Source of the DNA: Selaginella moellendorffii
Lineage: Eukaryota > Streptophyta > Lycopodiopsida > Selaginellales > Selaginellaceae
Assembly: GCF_000143415.4 (NCBI RefSeq)
Contig: NW_003314285.1
Coordinates: 1,353,729 to 1,417,728 of the forward strand
Direction: 5' to 3'
DNA length: 64,000 nt
Shown here piece after piece: positions 55,960 through 64,000 of the stretch. The notes beneath the pieces were generated by a model. The model was not told where the DNA came from. It saw nothing but the letters and a program-made list of their open reading frames with translations, and searched no databases. Numbering within the stretch: the stretch's first letter is position 1; each line of letters opens with the position of its first letter. The translations under genes and the position numbers were made by a program.

Positions 55960-56548
55960 TAATTACCAGAATAGAGGGAGTGAAAACAGTAAGCAAAACT
56001 AAAATAAATAAGATTAGAGAATACATATTTTTAAAGTTTTTATTTAAATCTACATAACTTAACTAAATGATTCGATCTGATTAGTTTGACTCAAGGTGGA
56101 ATATTCGTAATATTATACTTTTGATTTCGTTAATCCTACAGTCAGTTTGTTAATAGAAAGCCTAAAGTCTAAACTATGAAAACTCGCACAAAAATTGATA
56201 TTTTCCTGTATTGCAATATTCTCGCCCTTCTAAAATGTATGCCTTTAGAACATTTTTCATTGTATAGTTTCCGTAATGACCTAGAGGTTGCTTGAATCTC
56301 AAAATATATCATGTGCAAAAAACGTAGGGGTATCAGAGGGCATCTGTTAGATTTTAAAAAGTTAGGACACCAGAGAGAAACACCATCAAACTTTATACTT
56401 ACCTTCTTATCACTTTGTAAGTTGCACTTGAGAGATTGTTCCTCATTTGGATCTAAATCCAAAACATCAAGAACGTAACTGTAAGGGTTCAGCTGAACCT
56501 GACTGGAATCTACACATCCAGATCCAACAACGAATGAAACCATCAAAG
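55960..56548. other. Convergent 3' flanks of the RRM and CCCH genes
   Basis: AT-rich to 56.4 kb, no exon recognised. A minus-strand open frame here most likely is 3' UTR of the CCCH gene. Confidence 0.5.
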
Positions 56549-58292
56549 CTATGCCACTTCCTTCTCCGTACCTTGTTGTTCCTCGGCTTTGATCTGCGAG
56601 GTGTTGAGATTTTCCTCCGGAACGAGTGAAGTAGCAGGAGCTCCAGTAGCCAGATAAGACTCTGCAATTCGCTGCTGGACATTTGCAAGGTGAAACTCAG
56701 CAAGCTTCCGCTGAAGAGCTGCTGCAAGTTCTTCTTCGCCTAACGCTCTCGAGATCGCTTGATCTTGCAGATGGTACTTCAAAGCTGCACGGAAAAATCT
56801 CCTAATCAATCACCGAGAGCGATATCACAACAAGATTCTTGAAAATACCGGTGCTTTGCTGGTGCCGATTGCGATCGAAGTTCCGGCTTTGCAAAGGCTT
56901 CGCGTCTGGATCCGCTTTTCTGCAAAGAAAACCGACAGACACATTTTATACCCCACCACCTTTCGTGAAAAGAAAACAAGAGAAAAAAGCTCACTTCTCG
57001 TTGCCATGTCTGCCTTTCTCCTTGTACGGCTTCACTAGAACACGGGCTCCACATATGTAGTGCGGGTTTCCCTCCGCCAGGATCGTCCGTACGGTCTCCG
57101 AGTACGTAAAGGTGACGAAGCCAAACATTCTCTTTTGCTGGTAAGGAATCCTCACGTCTTGTACGGGCCCGAAAGAACTGAGCAACGAAAAGAACCATAA
57201 ACAAAACAATGCCATGCGATTTTCTTCTCAATCACATACCTGAAGTGTGTAGTAACATCCTCCTCGGAGAAGCCACTCTCCGCTGGAAAAGTTAGATAGA
57301 TTTGCCTGGAGCTGGGATTCGCAGCGATCGCGCTCGAGTCTTGTCCATATGCCATAAACTTGTGAGCGTCCTCGGCAAGAACAACAGCGTGCTGACCATG
57401 AGGCCTGGAAAGATATCAAACACAAAGAGATGAAAGCTTTGATGATTGGGATCGACGAGTTCTCTTGGTATATATACCTGTCGATGAGAGTTACTGTAGC
57501 TCGCAGCTTGATGAGGAGCTTGGTGAGGCTGTGCCCAGCTTTCCCATGCCTCTGGCTCTCGGTCAAGTATCCATCAGCCTGCAAGGACTTCCCAAACTTC
57601 TCGTGGTAGAGCTGGGGTAGCGACGCGATCGACACGGGCGTTCTCCTCCCGGTGAGAAGCTCACGCATCTCGGCTTCCAATCCAGCCAGAGAATCCACCA
57701 TCGATGATCCTGTGAGATCGCTGGAAGAACTGGCGGGAGGAGGATTGCTGGCATTGCTGCCACCACTGCTAGTGCTGCTGTTGCTGATTTTCTCCAGCGA
57801 TTCATCGCCGGATGATACGTGAAGGAACCGGCACGCGCTACCGTGCTTGCAGTATCCTCTCGCGAAATAGAGGCATGGCTTCCACGAGGGAGACGAAGGT
57901 GACGTGGCATTGACCGCGGCGACGTGGTCAGCGCGCGTCAACTTCTCGAGGTAGCTCGGCCTCTCCCATATGTCGCTCAAATCCTGTGCCACCACCGGGG
58001 ACTGGCTTCCAAGACCAAGAACTTGCGATCCCTCGGCACCGAGACATGGGATCGAATCGATCGCCAGCGCCTGATCGCCAGCGCTGCCACCGCCGCTTGA
58101 GATCAATCCCAGCTCCTGCTTGGCTCTGGCGACGAATGCCTCCACCACCGAATCGGAGCTGCGAGCCAGCTCAAGCATCTCTTTCTCGCTAATGTCTTGC
58201 AGCAGCAAGTAGCCCATGATCTTGAGCACGTTTGCCGAGTCGAGGCATTGGACGCGCGTGTAGACCGCGCGGCGGGCCTCCTCCACATCCAT
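56549..58292 (-). CDS. CCCH zinc-finger and RRM RNA-binding protein (plant C3H46/53-like)
   Basis: Five exons (58292-57478, 57404-57240, 57177-56995, 56919-56849, 56784-56549), 489 residues. The N-terminal helical domain ([20 protein letters not shown]) is followed by a single CX8CX5CX3H finger ([19 protein letters not shown], about 140-165) and a LARP/OST-HTH-like segment ([20 protein letters not shown]). An RRM (RQIYLTF... [20 protein letters not shown]) and a C-terminal helical region ([14 protein letters not shown]) complete it. This order is the plant CCCH-RRM family (At3g52980/C3H46-like). Role: cytoplasmic or nuclear mRNA binding, otherwise poorly known. Divergent from the second PPR gene, 478 bp apart. 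Confidence 0.92.
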
Positions 58293-58659
58293 CGCGACTG
58301 GAGTCGATCAACAAGCGAGAAAGAAGATCTCGAGAAAGCTCAAGAAAAACTTCGCGTTACCTGATGATCGATCGCTGGAAGAAGACAAATGGAGGAAGGG
58401 TCATTCTAGCGAGGACAAAGATCGCCGAGCAAGATTGGAAGGCGCCCCATTCGCGCGATTCACACCATCGCGGCGAGCATTCTCTCTCTCAGTGAAACCT
58501 CAGCTCACTCCAGCGGCGCCGCCCCACCCATCGGTTTCAGCGGCGCCACCACGCCCCGGCGGCGCAACCAAAATTAGGCTCTGACTGTCGGCTGCATGTC
58601 CGCCGTCGATTGCTCCATCCAACGGCGCTAATCTCAGCGGCGGAGAATATCCGCGTGCC

Positions 58660-58735
58660 CTGCCCAACACGTGGCGCGATGCGTGGCTAACTAGAATCCC
58701 GCCGCGTGGCAATCCAACACGTGGCGCGAGCTTTC
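58660..58735. promoter_or_regulatory. Duplicated CAACACGTGGCGCGA motif upstream of the PPR gene
   Basis: Exact 15-bp copies at 58665-58679 and 58715-58729, 50 bp apart, each joining a CACGTGG G-box core to GCGCGA. A further CCGCGTGG lies between them. Confidence 0.6.
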
Positions 58736-58770
58736 ACGAGCCGTACCACTGTCCTGTCCGCTACCTAATT

Positions 58771-60549
58771 ATGGACGGGCATTTAGGCCGCACGGCTGTC
58801 GTGGTGGAGAACAAGAAGATCGACCTGTACGGACGGCGTGGCAGCGTGAGAGAGGCGAGGGAGATTTTCGACGCCATAGCTGACAAGAATGCCTACTCGT
58901 GGGTGTTGATGCTCTGCGCCTATTCGCGCAATGGGCTCGTCCGGGAGGCCAAGCTCGTCTTCGATGGAATGCCCGAGCACACCATCGTCTCGCGCAACGC
59001 CATGCTCGTCGCCTTCGCCCAGAACGGATTCGTGGACGACGCGCAGCGCCTGTTTGATTCCATGCCCTGGCGCGACATTGTGTCGTGGAATTCGCTCCTC
59101 GCGGCGTATGCCAAGCTGGGGCAAATCCACACGGCGGAGCTTCTCTTTCGATTGATGCCAGACAGGAATCTCGTCACCTGGAACTCTCTCTTATCGGCTT
59201 TTGCGAAACGTGGCAATGCTCTGGAGGCCAGGAGGATGTTTTCCGCCATGCCACAGTGGGATCTTTTCTCCTGGAACTCGCTTCTTGCGGCAGTTGCCCA
59301 ACTTGGGCATATAGAATCAGTGAAAACAATTTTTGATCGAATGCCTGAGCGTGATGGGGTGTCGTGGAATTCCATTTTGAATCTTTTTTGTCAAACCGGA
59401 TATATCCACCATGCTGAAACACTGTTCGAACAAATGCCGCAGCATAATCTTGTCAGCTGGACCTTGATGCTTGTAGCAAATGCTCAATTGGGGCATTTGC
59501 GAAAAACAAAGAGTCTCTGGTTAAAGATGCCGCAAAGAGATCTGGTTTCCTGGACGACCATGATCAACGCATGTGTCGCGCACGGCGATTTTGCAGAGGC
59601 CAAGCGACTGTTTGACGACATGCCGCAGAGGGATTCGGTATCGCAGACCGCCATGGTTGCAGCTTATGCCCAATGCGGGCATCTTGATCTTGCGACGCGA
59701 TTGTTACAGGATATGCCTCGGCACAATCTTCTGTGTTGGAACGCAATCCTCGCGGCGACCGCTGCTGAAGGCCGGATAAGCAGAGCAAGCCAGATCTTTG
59801 AGGAAATGCCCGAGCAAGACATCGTTTCTTGGAGCACCATGCTTTCGGCATATGCCCAGAACGGTCTCTTGGACGAAGCCAAGCAAACTTTTGGACTGAT
59901 GCCTCAGCACAACTCCACGTCTTCGACAGCCATGCTTGCGTCGTATGCGCAGCACAAGCAGCTGCGAGAGTCCAAGGTTTTGTTCGACAACATGCTGGAA
60001 CGCGACGTGGTTTCGTGGACTGCAATGCTCGCAGCGTATGCTCACAATGGTCACGTCAGGCATTCCGAAAGGCTGTTTGAGTCGCTTCCCGAACGGGACA
60101 CCATCTGCTGGAGCGCTATGCTTGCCGCTCTTGTTCAAAACGGGCTCTACTTGGAAGCTTTTGTTGTTTTTGACGAGATGAAGATGGCGGGATCAATTGA
60201 CAAGGTGTGTTTTGTATCGATCCTCATTGCTTGCAGCCAGGGAGGGAAGGTTTCCACTGCAAAATCGCTCTTCGTGTCGATGAGTCTTGATTTTGGGTTT
60301 CAACCGAGCAAGCAGCACTATTGCTGCATGATCGATGTCTTTGGGCGAGCCGGGCATTTGGAAAATGCGCAAGATCTTGTAGCTAACATGCCATATGTAC
60401 CAGATTCGATTCAGTGGAGGTGCTTGTTTGGAGCAAGCCGAAGTAACAATGATGCTCAACATGGAGCTTCGGTTGCTAGGGAAATAATCGGACTAGAAAA
60501 AGAACATTCTGCTTCATATGAGCTTTTTGCCAACTTGATAAGGTTGTAA
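58771..60549 (+). CDS. PPR protein built of S-type repeats, second gene
   Basis: Intronless, 592 codons, about 14 tandem 31-residue S/SS-type repeats (DGMPEHTIVSRNAMLVAFAQ, DSMPWRDIVSWNSLLAAYAK and so on) without the P and L types. A last degenerate repeat with CFVSILIACSQGGK and the E1-like block (PYVPDSIQWRCLFGASRSN, then HSASYELFANLIRL) end the protein abruptly. No DYW or E2 domain. The N-terminus starts within a partial repeat, and the protein lacks a clear transit peptide. It resembles the gene at 44.9 kb in layout and likely shares ancestry. Confidence 0.92.
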   Translation: MDGHLGRTAVVVENKKIDLYGRRGSVREAREIFDAIADKNAYSWVLMLCAYSRNGLVREAKLVFDGMPEHTIVSRNAMLVAFAQNGFVDDAQRLFDSMPWRDIVSWNSLLAAYAKLGQIHTAELLFRLMPDRNLVTWNSLLSAFAKRGNALEARRMFSAMPQWDLFSWNSLLAAVAQLGHIESVKTIFDRMPERDGVSWNSILNLFCQTGYIHHAETLFEQMPQHNLVSWTLMLVANAQLGHLRKTKSLWLKMPQRDLVSWTTMINACVAHGDFAEAKRLFDDMPQRDSVSQTAMVAAYAQCGHLDLATRLLQDMPRHNLLCWNAILAATAAEGRISRASQIFEEMPEQDIVSWSTMLSAYAQNGLLDEAKQTFGLMPQHNSTSSTAMLASYAQHKQLRESKVLFDNMLERDVVSWTAMLAAYAHNGHVRHSERLFESLPERDTICWSAMLAALVQNGLYLEAFVVFDEMKMAGSIDKVCFVSILIACSQGGKVSTAKSLFVSMSLDFGFQPSKQHYCCMIDVFGRAGHLENAQDLVANMPYVPDSIQWRCLFGASRSNNDAQHGASVAREIIGLEKEHSASYELFANLIRL

Positions 60550-60731
60550 ATTTTATATTTATCCGTCATTTAGGCCCCTTAGTTTGAATAAACTGTAAGT
60601 TTTAACATAACTAACCTCTATTCTTACCTTTAATCTCGGATACTTACAAAATGTATGGCGAGATTACCAATAAAATGTAGTGAATATAACAATGTTCTGT
60701 GTTTTCTGAAACAGGTTATTTGGAAAATATT

Positions 60732-61916
60732 ATGGCTGGTGTGAGAGCAATGGTGGATTTGGGTATAGATCATGTACCAAATGAATATTTGACATCCATA
60801 TGCAAAGGCATAACCATCAAAGCTCCAAACAACCTCCCAATTATTGACTTAAGTGGCATAGATAGTGATGATTTGAAAAGAAAATCAGCAGCTGAAGCAA
60901 TTCATCTAGCATGCCAGAAATGGGGTTTTTTCCAGGTAAATAATCTCTTCTGAAATACTTTGCAAATTGTTCTAGTCAGGTCATCGGCCATGGGATATCT
61001 AACGAGCTTATGCAAGACATCATCAAAATGGTCCATCACTTTTTTAACTTGCCTGCCAAGGAAAGGATGGTTTACTACTCAACAGATATCTACAAGAGCT
61101 TTAGATTCTCCACAGGATCCATAGCAAGTGCAAAGAAGAAGTTTTGGAGCGACTATTTGTGTCAGCACTGTAGGCCAGCAGTTCACGAGGATGATGTACC
61201 AGAAAGTATTCCAAATTATAGGTACAAACTTTCCTTTAACAGATCTTCTTCTTTTTTTCTTCTGTTTTAACACTATATATTCATTATAACAAAGGAAAAT
61301 TACAAGCAATTACGCCAAGGCTGTGGACGAACTTGCCAGAAAACTATTGCGAATTATTGCTCAAAACCTTGGTCTAGGTTGGCAGATCCTGGAGAAACAC
61401 TTGGATCCTCCCAAGCAAACCATGAAGATGACATATTATCCACAGTGTCCATGCCCTGATCAAGCAATTGGCATAGGCCGCCATGCTGATCCAGGAACCA
61501 TAACGGTATTACAACAAGAACTTGGAGTTGAGGGCCTTGAGGTTAACTACAATGGCCAATGGATTCCTGTGAAGCCAGTTGAAGGCGCATTAGTCATTAA
61601 TATAGCAGACATGCTCCAGGTGAAATAATTTTATGACATTTTCTATGAGCTCTTAGTTTCCCTCTTACAGATACTAAGCAACAATAAATATAAGAGTGCG
61701 GAGCATCAAGTTCTAGTGAACACTAAGAGGCCACGAGTTTCAATTGCTTCATTTTATGGTCCTACAGATGATAAACATATTGCCCCACTGGAGGAGTTGC
61801 TAGGTGACAATCCTCCCATGTTCAAAGCATGCTTGTTCAGAGAGTACATGGACAGCTTCTACAAGAACCACCTTGGGACGCGAAACATTGAGACACTCAG
61901 AATCCTAAACAACTGA
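60732..61916 (+). CDS. 2-oxoglutarate/Fe(II)-dependent oxygenase (DOXC type)
   Basis: Four exons (60732-60935, 60980-61221, 61295-61619, 61671-61916), 338 residues, typical for the plant DOXC class. The N-terminal domain has IPNYR and LPIIDLSGIDSD. The catalytic core has the iron ligands H212 and D214 (GIGRHADPGTITVLQQ) and H269 (YKSAEHQVLVN). The 2OG-binding arginine with R-x-S is at 279-281 (RVSIASFYGP). Substrate cannot be told: the family includes gibberellin, flavonoid and coumarin hydroxylases. I chose ATG 60732; the exon 3 acceptor (ending AAAG at 61294) is needed to keep frame. Confidence 0.9.
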
Positions 61917-62208
61917 TTATAGGAAACATATTGTCATGATAATACATTAATCCGATCCTAATATCATTAATACTACTAAGGCTGGCATGACTGTGGCATT
62001 CCATCTGAAAGCTGTTTTACAACAGAGTTCGTGCAGTTTATATACTATATTCTTTCACGGGACTCTTGTTTGCATGTTGCTGTCCAAGAAGGCTGCATGC
62101 TCAAAGCCAAAGCAAAGGCTGCACAACATTTCCCGTCTACACAAGGAGTTTCTTCTCCTCTTGGTAGCAGTCGATTATAGCAAGGGAGAGAAGTTTCAGA
62201 GCTGTGCA

Positions 62209-62891
62209 ATGGCTGCATTGTTGAGATCCTTCGTTGTTCTCCTGGTATACAGATTAGCTCATTACTCCACTCCATTGATGTTTCTTCGGTCCATTCCCAG
62301 TAATGAATTTTGTTGTTTTCTCGTAGCTTGTCGTCGTCGCGGTGGAAGCGCGCTCCTGGTCTCCGCTCTACGGCACCAACGCGGGTGTGGGATTCAACGA
62401 CACGAGTTCTTCCTCGGCGATCAAAACGCTCACCGGAATCCGCGTACACTACGGCTGGGTGATCGACGGCATCCAGGGACAATACGCCACCGGCAGCTCT
62501 TCAACCTGGATGCCTAACCACGGCACAACCACGCAATTCACAGAGGTCAGTGGCCCAAAAGAACCAAAATGAGCGTTTCTAATTTCAATCATTCCATTCC
62601 ATGACGCAGATCCAACTCGCCTATCCGTCGGAGAGGTTCGTGCGCGCCACTGGCAAGTACGGGCCGTACAGCAGCGAGAAGAACCAGGGTGTCACGGTGA
62701 CGGAGCTGTCGTTCGTCACGTACAACAACATCACCGGCACGAGCGTCACGTACGGCCCGTACGGCGGGCATGAGATGAGCAGCCAGACGAGCTTCCAGAC
62801 GGCGGACGCGAGCGAGATCGTGGGCTTGTATGGATTCACCTCGGACTACATGCGCGGGATTGGTTTCGCGCTCGAGCCTGCCAAGAACTAG
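62209..62891 (+). CDS. Secreted jacalin-like lectin
   Basis: Three exons (62209-62244, 62327-62545, 62610-62891), 178 residues. Exon 1 is only 12 codons and together with the start of exon 2 forms a signal peptide (MAALLRSFVVLL|LVVVAVEA). The rest is a single jacalin-fold domain (LTGIRVHYGWVIDGIQGQY, then ITGTSVTYGPYGGHEMSSQT and SEIVGLYGFTSDYMRGIGFA). Jacalin lectins bind mannose or galactose glycans; secreted forms often serve defence. The usual GGxGG start loop is replaced by YGTNAGVGFND. Confidence 0.82.
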
Positions 62892-63222
62892 AAACTTGGA
62901 TATAGATGATTAATCATCATACCATGAATCTATCTATCTACCAACCATTGCTAATTTACAGTTGAACTTGAGAATGTAGCCACTGTTTCAATAGTCTTGC
63001 GCCAATGACGCGTAGATGCGATAAATCCTCCTGAGCGAGGAGCACTTTGAGCTTGGAGCTCATAAAGTCAATGGAAGGCAAAAAAAAGTCCAAGAAAGTC
63101 TCTATTAGCTTTATTGACCTTGACAAATTGAGTTGAGTTGAGTGCAAGTCCGTTAATATTGTTACTACTGTTTATTACTTAATCTTTTAAGGTAACTTCC
63201 AGATATCAGTATGTATCAGATG
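62892..63222. other. 3' flanks of lectin and PR-1 genes
   Basis: AT-rich convergent 3' region, nothing recognised. Confidence 0.5.
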
Positions 63223-63735
63223 TCAATATGGTTTCTGGCCTATATAATTTCCTGGCGGATCATAGTTGCAACTAACAAGGTAAGAATTCATACCATTGCA
63301 CTGGACATAAGCGCATCCAACTCGAACAGAGTTCTTCCACACAACCTGCGTGTAGTGTCCACAGACCTTCCCTGCCGCGCAAGTGTTTGACGCATAGTTG
63401 TAGTCGACTTGCTCGCTCACCCAGGCAGCCACAGCGTCAGTGGCGGGAGGAGCAGGCAAGCCGGGACTTCCCCACCACTTCCACAGATTCTCGCCATATC
63501 TCCCACCCGAGTGGATCAGCGCGCAGTTGTTTTGATCCCGGAGAGTTGCCGCCCAGCTTGATGCAAACGCGGCCACTGTATCGTCCCAAACCAGCCCCGA
63601 GACATTCACAGCCGACCGAGCTGCGTTGTGTGCGTCGACAAGATCAATCTGCTGGCTTGCTTGAAGAACAACCAAAGCATCACAAAAGAAGATCGCCAGA
63701 GTTGCAAAGAGGAGAGGAGAGCAAGGAGATTTCAT
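63223..63735 (-). CDS. Pathogenesis-related protein 1 (CAP/PR-1)
   Basis: Single exon, 170 residues, signal peptide at 1-27 ([20 protein letters not shown]). The CAP domain shows [35 protein letters not shown], the CAP signature [20 protein letters not shown] and the end [15 protein letters not shown]. It has the six cysteines of PR-1 ([27 protein letters not shown]). PR-1 is a secreted sterol-binding defence protein. A TATAAA box (minus strand, 63782-63777) lies about 42 bp upstream of the start codon. Confidence 0.96.
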   Translation of the reverse strand: MKSPCSPLLFATLAIFFCDALVVLQASQQIDLVDAHNAARSAVNVSGLVWDDTVAAFASSWAATLRDQNNCALIHSGGRYGENLWKWWGSPGLPAPPATDAVAAWVSEQVDYNYASNTCAAGKVCGHYTQVVWKNSVRVGCAYVQCNGMNSYLVSCNYDPPGNYIGQKPY

Positions 63736-64000
63736 GTTGCTGGGGCGATGTTCACAATCAAGAGCAAACTCCTACGTTTATATGCAAAGTCGTTGTTCTG
63801 ATCGAGTTTTTCCACTTGTGGCGCCGACTTAGCGCTTGCGATTGTATACGATTTTTTGCTGTGACGGTGACCCATGAATCGAGTACGTTTTAGTTTGGTG
63901 CTCCATGACTTTAGCCGCCTCTCTTTCTTCCACTGCTCGAGGAGCTTCTCTTCCGGACACCCTCTGGATACAAATTCATGGATCTTTCTTTGGCAGTTTC
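63736..64000. promoter_or_regulatory. PR-1 upstream region
   Basis: Minus-strand TATAAA at 63782-63777. No W-box cluster was clearly seen. The right end of the window cuts off further context. Confidence 0.5.

Noticed and set aside
56169..56546. 125-codon minus-strand frame after the CCCH gene
   Set aside because: Lies downstream of the CCCH stop codon and looks like 3' UTR sequence.
61280..61320. Apparent frameshift in the 2OG oxygenase (ENYKQ-L versus YAKAVDEL)
   Set aside because: Resolved by using the acceptor ending AAAG at 61294, which joins in phase and keeps a normal protein.

Overview
This is nuclear DNA of a land plant. The genes carry canonical GT-AG introns of only about 35-75 nt. 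They include plant-specific proteins (TPLATE, a RIN4/NOI protein, a PR-1 protein, PPR proteins). The protein-coding half is very compact and sits beside a TE desert. Short introns, S-type PPR proteins and this compactness fit the lycophyte Selaginella best (an inference, not proven here).

Left third (1-17.2 kb): AT-rich and nearly gene-free. It opens with a small secreted MiAMP1-like antimicrobial protein. It then holds degenerate hexamer repeats, a 7-copy 96-bp tandem array, and a very young gag-only LTR retrotransposon (6679-12193) with near-identical LTRs and a 5-bp target duplication. A Cassandra-like TRIM element whose LTR contains a 5S-rRNA-like promoter follows, then decayed Ty3/gypsy pol.

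Middle (17.8-44.6 kb): Pol III subunit RPC3 and ribosomal protein P0 are head to head across a telo-box promoter. TPLATE (endocytic TPLATE complex) converges on P0. A mosaic pseudogene made of TPLATE and PPR pieces follows. Next is a 37-exon, roughly 2,720-residue GRV2/RME-8-like endosomal protein in which I find no J domain and which has an unusual proline-rich C-terminal extension. After it come a frameshifted class 3 lipase, a PDCD2-like MYND protein and a RIN4-like immune regulator.

Right third (44.8-64 kb): two intronless S-type PPR genes, and a segmental duplication whose two copies have decayed reciprocally (PPR kept in one, SnoaL/UVR protein kept in the other). The rest is a dense run of a DnaJ-type zinc-finger protein, a REI1-like 60S biogenesis factor, a two-RRM glycine-rich RNA-binding protein, a CCCH-RRM protein, a 2-oxoglutarate oxygenase, a jacalin-like lectin and a PR-1 protein.

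Themes are ribosome/RNA biology, endocytic trafficking and defence; no operon-like logic is implied. Exon borders were placed by eye from reading frame and GT/AG sites and were checked for phase continuity, but not against transcripts. The most unusual items are the J-less GRV2-like gene, the gag-only element, the 5S-bearing TRIM, the two-gene mosaic pseudogene and the reciprocal decay.
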